From Opitutales bacterium (lineage in GTDB: Bacteria > Verrucomicrobiota > Verrucomicrobiia > Opitutales > Intestinicryptomonadaceae), in NCBI GenBank assembly GCA_015061945.1, contig SUVP01000002.1, forward strand, positions 186,001 to 250,000: a DNA stretch of 64,000 nucleotides. The letters run 5' to 3'. The number at the start of each line of letters is the position of its first letter. The stretch's first letter is position 1. Positions 1 through 7,714 of this stretch are shown here, piece after piece. Both the position numbers and the translations under genes were made by a program. Below the pieces are notes generated by a model, which worked only from the letters and a program-made list of their open reading frames with translations, ran no database searches and had not been told where the DNA came from.

Positions 1-825
1 TTTTGAAGTTGTAATAAAAAAGATTTTTTCTTTGCCACTGCCGTGTTCTGCTTGCGAAAGCAAGTCTGAAGCAATATATTTTGCGTTAGCAGATGCGTCA
101 GCGAGAATAAGAACTTCGCTTGGTCCTGGGAGAAGGTCGCAACCGACTTCCCCGAAGAGTTGGCGTTTTGCTTCAATCACAAACGCATTACCAGGTCCAT
201 AAAGTTTATCGACTGCCTTGATTGATTCAGTGCCGACACCCATTGACGCAATCGCTTGTGCCCCGCCAACCTTGTAAACTTCTTTAATTCCGAGCATCGC
301 AAGCACGCAAAGAATGTGCGAGTTTATCGAGCCATCTTTTGCAGGCGGAGTGCATACGCAAATTTCTGGACAACCTGCAATTTTTGCGAGGGTTGCAGTC
401 ATCACAACTGTCGACACGAGCGGTGCGTTCCCTCCAGGGATATACAACCCTACTCTTTTTATTGGGTAAAAACTTTCGCCGACAACTGCCCCGTGCGGAT
501 TTTTTGCTCTCCAATTTTTTGGTTTAGAACGCAAGTTGTATTGCTTTACGCACGCAATAGCTTCACGCATCGCTTTTTTATCAGCCGATGAAACTTTTTT
601 CTGTGCAAGTTTAAATTCGGCATCAGACACTTTCAATGTATCTTTTGAGATATCGACTCCGTCAAATTTTTTAGTGAATGCGAACACGGCAGAATCGCCC
701 TTTGCTCGCACTTGTGCAATTACATCTGCCACTGCCGATGGAATATTAGATGACAGTGCAACAGGCTCGCACGCTACTTTCAAATCGTTTGCAAATGTCG
801 AAGATTTATAATCCAAAATTTTCAT
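1..825 (-). CDS. hisD: Histidinol dehydrogenase HisD (3' end cut by window edge)
   Basis: HisD oxidises L-histidinol to L-histidine in two NAD-dependent steps, the last steps of histidine synthesis in the cytoplasm. Reading leftward from the ATG at 825, 275 codons stay open to base 1. The family is usually about 430 residues, so the C-terminal third lies outside the window. Visible landmarks are GLYIPGGNAPLVSTV, the GGAQAIASM and YGPGN stretches of the nucleotide-binding region, and GPSEVLILAD followed by LLSQAEHG, all characteristic of HisD. The start MKILDYKSS is the first in-frame Met. It lies 48 bp downstream of the stop of the leftward polymerase gene, so co-transcription is possible. 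No other his gene is visible. Confidence 0.95.
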   Translation of the reverse strand, partial: MKILDYKSSTFANDLKVACEPVALSSNIPSAVADVIAQVRAKGDSAVFAFTKKFDGVDISKDTLKVSDAEFKLAQKKVSSADKKAMREAIACVKQYNLRSKPKNWRAKNPHGAVVGESFYPIKRVGLYIPGGNAPLVSTVVMTATLAKIAGCPEICVCTPPAKDGSINSHILCVLAMLGIKEVYKVGGAQAIASMGVGTESIKAVDKLYGPGNAFVIEAKRQLFGEVGCDLLPGPSEVLILADASANAKYIASDLLSQAEHGSGKEKIFFITTSK

Positions 826-873
826 ATTAAAAATATCTAAAATAAACTCGTTTAAATCAAGCAGAAATAATCA

Positions 874-3054
874 TTAGAACAATTCGCCTTGTCCCGACAC
901 GTTCCCGAACAAATCGGAGAAACGCTCACGCCAATCGTCGATTTTATCAGCATAATATTTTGCATCGTATGGAGCTGTATGTTTATCGTATAGCGAGATT
1001 GGGCGAGCACGTTTCCAATCGGCATCTCGTGGAGACGCTGATGGCGTGATATAATAAAGTACTTTGTCGCCAACCTCTGGTGGTGGATTCATTTGCAACG
1101 CCGCCTCTAACGATGCACGTCTACCCTTGCCTGTTTTCAAAACATCGGCTTGGTATTGTGCTGGCGACTTGCTGATAAACTCGCCTTTTGCCAAATCGAC
1201 AATCGGCATTTCGCCTGAATAAATCATCTCTTTGAAATGTTCTACTTCTTTCTCGACAAGGTCATCTCTACCCAAGAGTTTGTCTTTAACCATTGCTTCG
1301 GTAAGTTTTCTCAAGAATGGTTCTGTTGCACGATTTCGCAATGCGGAGCCACGCAATGTGATTTTCCCATTTTGCATCAACGCATAATTTTTAGCTTTGT
1401 AGCAAAGCATTGCATCGAACTTTCCGTCGAACTCTAAATCTACACCTTGAGGCAAAATTTCTGACGCACACTTCAACAATTCTTCAGGAGAATCAAAATA
1501 TTTTTCTGACGCCAAATATATACCATCGGTATCGGCTTCGAGAACATCACAACCGACACTTCTAAAAAATTCAATCAACTTTGAAAGCAGTTCTCTACCT
1601 GTCCGTGTAATTTCAGAAGCAAGCGTAGAATCGCCAAATATTGCGGTTGAAAGCCCCAAGTAGCCATAAAAAGAATTGATTAAAATTTTGAAACTTTTTT
1701 GACGGGCGTCGTACTCTTTTTGCAAATCTGCATCTGATGTTTCTCGAGCAAGCTTTTTGTATTTCAATCGATACTCACGCAATGCAGAAAGCTCTTTCAA
1801 AAAGATATTCAGATAATCATTGCGTGGACACTTGCCGAGAACAAGCATTAAACTGGGGTATAGCGAGGCAACGTCGTAATGCAAAACATTTTGGTAAACG
1901 CCAGTCGCATACGATTCCGACAACGCACCTTCGATGAAATCGCCCGTTGTTGCGAACGGCAAAGCTGATTTTGCCGACAAATATTTTTCGAGAAACACGC
2001 TCTCTACTTTCATTCCCGTTCCTCGAAGTAGACACTCTTGCAAAGTCATTGGGAAATTCGCAACTTGTGCGACGTATGTGGGCAAAAGTTTTTCTGAAAG
2101 CCCTGCGGTTTCACGTAAATCATCCGATAGATACGCTCTGAAAGTGTCTCTATCCGATATGAACATATCGCCGATTTTATCGCCCTCGATATAGGTTCTG
2201 TCGTCGGCTTTGCTAATTCCAAAATGAATTGCCGACGCTTTCAACGTATACGATGTCATTTCTCTGGCACTAATATCATAGAATTGAACAAGGATTAGCG
2301 TATCGACAACTGTGCGACCTGCGATATCGCAACGTGTATATGCAAACATTCTTTCGGCAAAAGAGAGTCGACTTTTTCTGAACGATACCTCGCCACCGAA
2401 ACGCCCCCACTTCATCGGGATTTTCAACATCTTTGAGCGAGTTGCAATATATGGCAAATCGAACTTGAAGATGTTATGGCCTTCGATTGTATCGGGGTCT
2501 CGGGCGAGAATTTCGTCTTGCACTTCTTGCAATAAGCGACGCTCTGCATCATCGGTAAATTCGGCAAGCTCGATAATTTTCTCTCCGCCAAAACCAGAAA
2601 TCCCGACTGCAATAATTCTGTCGTCTTTGCGTGAGGCATTCGGGAAACCTTGGCTACCCTTCACTTCGATGTCAACTTGTACACGTCTGATTTTCGAGAA
2701 TGGCATATTGGCAAACATTCTCTGTTGCGAAAATGTCAAATACTGATTTTCAACAGATGATAATCTTTCAATCGGCAAAGATTTATTACGCGATTTAAAA
2801 TATTTATCCATATCGCCGATACTATCAAAAAACATAAGCGTATCGAGCGGAGTGGCTGGCTGTGATTGTGTCGGCAAGGATAGTTTTTCGAGTCTGGCGT
2901 AGTCGCAAGTAGCGTCTGATGATGTCCATATATACGGCGAAAAGTTATGCGAAACTTCGCTTCGCAAGCCGTCTTGATTGCATAAACAAAGATGTACAGT
3001 AGAATCTTTGCACCATACACCACAGATTGATTGATTATTTTCTTCAAATTGCAT
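874..3054 (-). CDS. Family-B DNA polymerase with 3'-5' exonuclease domain
   Basis: A 726-residue DNA polymerase of the PolB (Pol II/archaeal-like) family, probably used in repair or translesion restart rather than bulk replication, since bacterial replicases are family C. Exonuclease motifs are intact: Exo I D128-I-E130, Exo II N194-IFKF-D199, Exo III Y308-x3-D312. Polymerase motif A is D394-VASLYPS, motif B K456-ILINSFYG, motif C A-D508-T-D510-G. All metal-binding acidic residues are present, so both activities are expected. It is slightly shorter than E. coli Pol II (about 780). The ATG at 3054 is divergent from adk across 62 bp. Function beyond the family is inference. Confidence 0.93.
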   Translation of the reverse strand: MQFEENNQSICGVWCKDSTVHLCLCNQDGLRSEVSHNFSPYIWTSSDATCDYARLEKLSLPTQSQPATPLDTLMFFDSIGDMDKYFKSRNKSLPIERLSSVENQYLTFSQQRMFANMPFSKIRRVQVDIEVKGSQGFPNASRKDDRIIAVGISGFGGEKIIELAEFTDDAERRLLQEVQDEILARDPDTIEGHNIFKFDLPYIATRSKMLKIPMKWGRFGGEVSFRKSRLSFAERMFAYTRCDIAGRTVVDTLILVQFYDISAREMTSYTLKASAIHFGISKADDRTYIEGDKIGDMFISDRDTFRAYLSDDLRETAGLSEKLLPTYVAQVANFPMTLQECLLRGTGMKVESVFLEKYLSAKSALPFATTGDFIEGALSESYATGVYQNVLHYDVASLYPSLMLVLGKCPRNDYLNIFLKELSALREYRLKYKKLARETSDADLQKEYDARQKSFKILINSFYGYLGLSTAIFGDSTLASEITRTGRELLSKLIEFFRSVGCDVLEADTDGIYLASEKYFDSPEELLKCASEILPQGVDLEFDGKFDAMLCYKAKNYALMQNGKITLRGSALRNRATEPFLRKLTEAMVKDKLLGRDDLVEKEVEHFKEMIYSGEMPIVDLAKGEFISKSPAQYQADVLKTGKGRRASLEAALQMNPPPEVGDKVLYYITPSASPRDADWKRARPISLYDKHTAPYDAKYYADKIDDWRERFSDLFGNVSGQGELF

Positions 3055-3116
3055 ATAAAAATGCTTGCCGATTACGTTTATGTTTTCAAACTTATAATCT
3101 TATTTTTTTTTAAAAG

Positions 3117-3782
3117 ATGAAAAAGGCTAATCTTATAATGTTGGGCGCACCTGGAAGCGGAAAAGGCACTCGTGCGGTCGCAATTTGCGAAGTTTTGGGA
3201 ATTGTCCAAGTTGCCACTGGCGACTTGTTCCGACATAATCTCAAAAACAATACTGAACTTGGCAAGCTCGCAAAATCTTATATGGATAAAGGCGAACTCG
3301 TCCCCGATGACGTCACTGCGGCAATGGTCAAAGATAGATTGATGCAAGCAGATACCGAGAAAGGCTTTGTTCTCGACGGTTTCCCTCGCACTCTCAAGCA
3401 AGCTGAAATGCTCGATGATATGTTCAAGGAAATGAATCGAGAAATTACAGCAGTAGTTTATCTCGACGTTGCTGACGAAGAAATCGTCAAGAGAATATCG
3501 GGAAGAATGGTGTGCGAAAAATGCCAAGCACCTTACCACAAAGAATACACGCCTCCGAAAACTGAAGGCGTTTGCGACAAGTGCGGTGGTACTCTCTATA
3601 CTCGTGATGACGACAAACCAGAAACAGTACAAAAACGCCTTAACGTTTATCGTACAACAACACTCCCGCTCGTCGATTTCTACGAAAAGAAAAATCTTAT
3701 CGTAAAAATTCCGCCCGAACTTTCGAGTGCTGGTGCTGTCGCAGATATGCGTGAGCTCTGCAAAGAAATTGGTTTAATCTAA
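3117..3782 (+). CDS. adk: Adenylate kinase
   Basis: Adk catalyses ATP + AMP = 2 ADP in the cytoplasm. The 221 residues start MKKANLIMLGAPGSGKGT, carrying the P-loop GAPGSGKG; residue 18 is R, followed by AVA. The AMP-binding part has TGDLFR and DGFPRTLKQAE. The LID domain is the long form with four cysteines (VCEKC about residue 132, then VCDKC about 20 residues on), as in zinc-binding LIDs of Gram-positive-type enzymes. The stop TAA overlaps the ATG of the next gene (TAATG), indicating translational coupling with the phosphodiesterase gene. A TATAAT hexamer at 3093-3098 could be the -10 element, but I see no good -35. Confidence 0.97.
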   Translation: MKKANLIMLGAPGSGKGTRAVAICEVLGIVQVATGDLFRHNLKNNTELGKLAKSYMDKGELVPDDVTAAMVKDRLMQADTEKGFVLDGFPRTLKQAEMLDDMFKEMNREITAVVYLDVADEEIVKRISGRMVCEKCQAPYHKEYTPPKTEGVCDKCGGTLYTRDDDKPETVQKRLNVYRTTTLPLVDFYEKKNLIVKIPPELSSAGAVADMRELCKEIGLI

Positions 3783-4660
3783 TGCGTATATTTTTTATAG
3801 GCGATATCGTTGGCAAACCAGGGAGAAAAATGCTCGCTGAAAATTTGCCGTCGATAAAAGAGAAGCTCGGCATTGATGTTGTAATTGCTAATGGCGAAAA
3901 TTCTGCTGGTGGCAATGGCATCACAAAAAATATGTCCGAAGAACTTTTCCGTGCTGGCGTTGATGTTATCACGTTGGGTGATCATATTTGGGATCAAAGA
4001 TGTTTTGAAAACGAAATTGAATCTTTGCAAAATGTCTGTCGTCCAGCAAATATTCCGCAAGGCAACCCTGGCAACGAATATGTTATTTTTGAGAAAGACG
4101 GCGTAAAGCTCGGTGTTTTCTCGCTTCTCGGACAAACGCTTATGAAGATAAAATCGGATTGTCCGTTTGCGTCGGCAACTCGTATGGTAGAAACATTGTC
4201 CCCATTATGCGATATTCTTTTTCTCGATTTCCATGCAGAAACATCGTCTGAAAAAATGTCGATGGGTTGGCATCTCGACGGAAAAGCACAAGCTGTTGTT
4301 GGCACGCATACGCATATCCCGACAAACGATGCTCGCATTCTTCCACAAGGCTTGGCATTCCTCTCTGACGCTGGAATGACTGGTCCGTGGAACTCGTGCT
4401 TGGGTAGAAAGTGGGAACCTATTTTGCAAAAGTTTATCGACGGACGCCCACGTCCATTCGCAATGGCAAATGGCGACGATAGAATTTGTGCTGTTGTAAT
4501 CGATATTGATGCACAAACAAAACGTGCAACAAATATCGAACCTTTTATCTATCCGCCTTTCCCCAATACTGCGGAGCTTTGGGCGGAAGCACGTAAAGCT
4601 GAAGAAGAAGCAAAAGCACAAGCCGAAGCAAATGCAAAAGCGGAAGAATCTGCACAATAA
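3782..4660 (+). CDS. ymdB: YmdB-family metallophosphatase (2',3'-cyclic-nucleotide phosphodiesterase)
   Basis: YmdB-type enzymes hydrolyse 2',3'-cyclic nucleotides with a dinuclear metal centre. The 292-residue protein opens with FFIGDIVGKPGRKML (metal Asp), then NGENSAGG, LGDHIWD, DFHAETSSEK and GTHTHIPTND, the complete ligand set in the expected order. The family is usually about 265 residues. The extra C-terminal 20 or so residues are an Ala/Glu/Lys-rich tail (EEEAKAQAEANAK) that looks helical and may be dispensable. It starts on the last base of the adk stop and ends just before a bidirectional terminator. Its physiological role in this lineage is unknown; in Bacillus the homologue affects biofilm and motility switching. 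Confidence 0.92.
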   Translation: MRIFFIGDIVGKPGRKMLAENLPSIKEKLGIDVVIANGENSAGGNGITKNMSEELFRAGVDVITLGDHIWDQRCFENEIESLQNVCRPANIPQGNPGNEYVIFEKDGVKLGVFSLLGQTLMKIKSDCPFASATRMVETLSPLCDILFLDFHAETSSEKMSMGWHLDGKAQAVVGTHTHIPTNDARILPQGLAFLSDAGMTGPWNSCLGRKWEPILQKFIDGRPRPFAMANGDDRICAVVIDIDAQTKRATNIEPFIYPPFPNTAELWAEARKAEEEAKAQAEANAKAEESAQ

Positions 4661-4678
4661 ATTAAACGTAAAAAATCA

Positions 4679-4715
4679 AAAAAAATGGTATCGGGAAAAT
4701 CGATACCATTTTTTT
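4679..4715. terminator. Bidirectional intrinsic terminator
   Basis: A 13-bp inverted repeat (AAAAATGGTATCG / CGATACCATTTTT) with a 7-nt loop lies between the convergent ymdB and GH10 genes. A T-run follows the stem on both strands, so it can stop transcription from either side. Confidence 0.85.
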
Positions 4716-4733
4716 GTAGCCGTTCAGAACGAA

Positions 4734-6110
4734 TTATTCTTCAACGTTCACATAAACATTTTTCAAAACTGTTTTTGTAAGTGGAATAATTTTTTCAATC
4801 TTTTTGCCCTTGTAAGTAAACGATACTTTGTACTTCCCATAAAAGCAACGGAAGTGTCTTTTCGATGCCGAACCGTCAAAAGACAAGTCTGTACGCCATT
4901 CTTTTTTGATGAGATTTTCCAAAACGTAATATGCCTTTTTCTTTGAAAAATCACGACGAATAAATCCGCTATTAAAGACATCCTCAACGCCTGCTGTACC
5001 GTCAACGAAGTGCCAATATGTGATTGCTTCAACTTTCGGATGGCTAAACCACAACTTGTAGAAATTCTCCAAGATGAACGCTTGTTTTTCTTCACCTACC
5101 TCGCCCTCATTCATACATGGGAACGAGAGTTCAGTAATGTGAATTGGCTTATTCAAACGTGCAAAAGTATCCAAAACTGTATATTGTTCGTCGGGTGTCC
5201 ATTGTTTGCCGTTGTAGAGTTCGTCACGATCTTCTTTCTTAAAGAAGTGCAACTGCAACCCCACAACATCAACTTTGGCACCACGCGAGATAAGGCTCAA
5301 TGTTGAAAGATAATCTTGCGAGTGTTCTTCATACTTTGAGACTCTCCACCAAACAGGTGTTGTGTGATTTACGATAAGCTCGTTTGAGTATGGTAAAATT
5401 CTTTCAGCCTCTTTGAATGCTTTAAATGTGTGGTCGAACGGGAACGTGTTGTTTAGCCAACGGCGAGTATCTGACGACTCGTTTGAGACGTCCCAAATGG
5501 TGATGTCTTCGCTATATCTTTCGGCGATTTTCCCCATATATCTGTTGAGATACTTATCGATAATTTTTTCGTCGCGTTCTACCCATGTCGGAAGAAACAA
5601 TTTATTTATATACCACGAGAACGTATGCCCTTTCATCTTCAGACCATTTGCGTTGCAGAACTCTACAACTGCGTCTTGCGATGGTCTGCGATAATCATGC
5701 TCACAATCTTTACCAAAGGCGTATTTGCCATTTTCGTGTTCATAATTCTTCCAATAAAACGGAACTGTCGCAAAATTGAAAAGATTTAAAAATTCCTTTT
5801 CGTACTGACGATTTTCTTGCTCCGTTTTAAAACCATTCAATAAGAAAATTTGTGCGCCGAAAAGGAAGTCGTGCGAGACCATTTCAACCTTCAAGTCTTC
5901 AACTTTTACTTTCCAATTTTTCTTATTTACAAAATGCAAATAGAAATCGCCCTTGCGATTGTGTTCTATACCAATCTTTATTTTTTCTTGTAAGACAGGG
6001 TCGCTCCACAATTCACGGAGTTTGTCAGATATTGGTGTTTCAGGTTTTGGAGCCGAAAAGACCGAGGTTGCAACGACCCCACAAAACAATGTAATCAATA
6101 ACTTTTTCAT
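4734..6110 (-). CDS. Secreted GH10 endo-1,4-beta-xylanase
   Basis: GH10 enzymes cleave the beta-1,4-xylan backbone with retention. The 458-residue protein has a signal peptide (MKKLLITLFCGVVATSVFSA), a beta-rich N-terminal stretch of about 70 residues with FLFGAQ, and a TIM barrel. The barrel shows the GH10 landmarks GLKMKGHTFSW, TIWDVSNES (acid/base E211; the usual motif is WDVVNE) and PIHITELS (nucleophile E327). H-T-F-S-W matches the usual H-T-L-V-W position. The last 60 residues form an extra beta-rich domain. No carbohydrate-binding module or anchor is seen, so it is probably periplasmic or released. Upstream DNA (6111-6196) carries a motif shared with the GH42-like gene at 33616. Confidence 0.9.
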   Translation of the reverse strand: MKKLLITLFCGVVATSVFSAPKPETPISDKLRELWSDPVLQEKIKIGIEHNRKGDFYLHFVNKKNWKVKVEDLKVEMVSHDFLFGAQIFLLNGFKTEQENRQYEKEFLNLFNFATVPFYWKNYEHENGKYAFGKDCEHDYRRPSQDAVVEFCNANGLKMKGHTFSWYINKLFLPTWVERDEKIIDKYLNRYMGKIAERYSEDITIWDVSNESSDTRRWLNNTFPFDHTFKAFKEAERILPYSNELIVNHTTPVWWRVSKYEEHSQDYLSTLSLISRGAKVDVVGLQLHFFKKEDRDELYNGKQWTPDEQYTVLDTFARLNKPIHITELSFPCMNEGEVGEEKQAFILENFYKLWFSHPKVEAITYWHFVDGTAGVEDVFNSGFIRRDFSKKKAYYVLENLIKKEWRTDLSFDGSASKRHFRCFYGKYKVSFTYKGKKIEKIIPLTKTVLKNVYVNVEE

Positions 6111-6167
6111 AATAAAAACAGATTATTATTTATTCAAAATTGCGTCAAATAAATTTAATAATAATCG

Positions 6168-6187
6168 AAGTAAACTGTTTAATTAAG
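6168..6187. promoter_or_regulatory. Possible operator upstream of the GH10 gene
   Basis: AGTAAAC-T-GTTTAATTAAG is an imperfect palindrome (GTAAAC / GTTTAA) 58-77 bp before the GH10 start. The 11-mer GTTTAATTAAG, preceded by AAAC, recurs at 33573-33587 before another secreted glycosidase. Local DNA is AT-rich, so chance is not excluded. Confidence 0.3.
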
Positions 6188-6196
6188 AATACAAAA

Positions 6197-6219
6197 AAGC
6201 CCCGATAAAATCGGAGCTT
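6197..6219 (-). terminator. Intrinsic terminator after the PHP gene
   Basis: A 10-bp stem with one mismatch (AAGCCCCGAT / ATCGGAGCTT) and a 3-nt loop. On the minus strand it is followed by TTTTTT, 24 bp past the stop of the leftward PHP gene. Confidence 0.8.
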
Positions 6220-6242
6220 CTTAAAAATCTGCAATGTTCAAA

Positions 6243-7622
6243 TTATCCTAAAACAGAATCCCAAAGTGATTTCGATTTGTCCGATACTTCTTTGAGCTTT
6301 GCAAGACGTTCCTTTGTTTCGCCCTTTTCGAGAATTTCTTTGAGCAACTTGCCTTCTTCTGCCACGAGTTTATCGTGTTCTGGGAAATATTCTTTTACAA
6401 GGAAGTGTGCATAATTGATGAGTCTGCGTTCGCCATATATCATACGTTCTTTCAAGTGCGAATAACATTTTCCATAATCTGTATCCGACACTGCGAGCGA
6501 ACGATAATTGAGAATTGCATCTTTTACATCTTCCCATTTTGTCGATTTACTAAAGGCTATCGTGTAGCCATAACCTTGTGCTGAAATGCGGTGAGCGTCT
6601 GTTGTACCGATTATTGGATATTTAATTCCGTCCTTGCAAAGTTCGGTATATTTTGCGTTTGAAAGCGATGTTGAAATATCTTTACAGCCAAAATTGATGA
6701 ATTCAAAAACGTCGAATTTTTTTCTCGCACAAAGGGCTTCAACAGATTCATCAGTCATATTGAAACGTGTACCTGAATACCAGTATGGGTGATTGAGTAC
6801 CGATATTCCACCGATTTCATTGATTATTTGGCACTGTACTTCAACTAAAGCGACTTCTGTCTTGAGTTTTTCTGGCATATCGCTTGGCAAAGTCTTGATA
6901 TATTCAGCAACTCGCTTATCGAATTGTGCCTTGTTTGCGTTGATATAATCAGTCAAACCTTGTCGAGCACCTAAGCTTTGGATATGAGATATCGCAAAGT
7001 GGCATTCTTCAGCATGATAAAATGACATCGACGTATCGTATTTGCCGAGTTGTTTTTTCATATCATCAGAAGTATCCCAACGGCGATGGTCTGAAATTGC
7101 TTGGTAGTCCAAACCAACTTCATAGCAACGCAATGCTACTTCTATCGGCGTATTTTTTCCGTCTGAATTTGTCGAGTGAATATGTGTGTCGCCTTTGAGT
7201 GGACGCAATGCGTAAAGGTCATCTTTAAGTGCGTACATTCTTATGAAAGCAAAGGCAATTTTCGTGCCTTTCTTTTTGTCGCTGGGGTCGAAGAAACAAA
7301 TGGTATATCGCCCTTCTCTTTTAAAATCGACATTTAGTTCCAAGTAGCCGTCTTTTACATTTGGCTTTAAGAGAATATCGTTTTCAAAGTTTTGGCTTTC
7401 TTTGCGGAGCTCAATTTTTAAATCTTGAATTTTAGATTTATATGCGTCGGGAATTTCTACTTTTAACGTATGCGAACCTAACTTAAAGATTTTTTTATCG
7501 TAGCTAAAGTTTGCTTTTTTGTGCTTGATAACTTTAGCTTTTGTAGCTTCTGCAACCCGTGCAAACATTCCCATACTTGCACCTAACAACGATAGATGTT
7601 TAAAAAATGATTTTCTATTCAT
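6243..7622 (-). CDS. Exported PHP-domain metal-dependent phosphoesterase-like protein
   Basis: A 459-residue PHP (polymerase and histidinol phosphatase) family protein. The PHP signature is GDTHIHSTNSDGKN (H147, H149), SDHRRW (D178, H179), a later NHPYW and TTDAHR, giving a full set of metal ligands. An N-terminal segment (MNRKSFFKHLSLLGASMG) resembles a Tat-like or Sec leader with a single Arg-Lys pair. Residues 35-130 look like an all-beta domain and the C-terminus is helical and charged. Substrates of stand-alone exported PHP proteins are not established; a phosphoester or a sugar-linked substrate is only a guess from the GH10 gene downstream. It has its own terminator, and the upstream spacer is 92 bp. 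Confidence 0.75.
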   Translation of the reverse strand: MNRKSFFKHLSLLGASMGMFARVAEATKAKVIKHKKANFSYDKKIFKLGSHTLKVEIPDAYKSKIQDLKIELRKESQNFENDILLKPNVKDGYLELNVDFKREGRYTICFFDPSDKKKGTKIAFAFIRMYALKDDLYALRPLKGDTHIHSTNSDGKNTPIEVALRCYEVGLDYQAISDHRRWDTSDDMKKQLGKYDTSMSFYHAEECHFAISHIQSLGARQGLTDYINANKAQFDKRVAEYIKTLPSDMPEKLKTEVALVEVQCQIINEIGGISVLNHPYWYSGTRFNMTDESVEALCARKKFDVFEFINFGCKDISTSLSNAKYTELCKDGIKYPIIGTTDAHRISAQGYGYTIAFSKSTKWEDVKDAILNYRSLAVSDTDYGKCYSHLKERMIYGERRLINYAHFLVKEYFPEHDKLVAEEGKLLKEILEKGETKERLAKLKEVSDKSKSLWDSVLG

Positions 7623-7672
7623 AGCATAATTTTATTTTAATTGATAAATTTGAGTCAACGGCAAAAAACAAA

Positions 7673-7698
7673 AAAACGTCCGTTAGTGCGGACGTTTT
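7673..7698 (-). terminator. Intrinsic terminator after the PEP-CTERM gene
   Basis: A perfect 10-bp stem (AAAACGTCCG / CGGACGTTTT) with a 6-nt loop and a T-run on the minus strand, starting 16 bp past the stop codon of the PEP-CTERM gene. Confidence 0.85.
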
Positions 7699-7714
7699 CA
7701 AAGTCAAAATCAGA

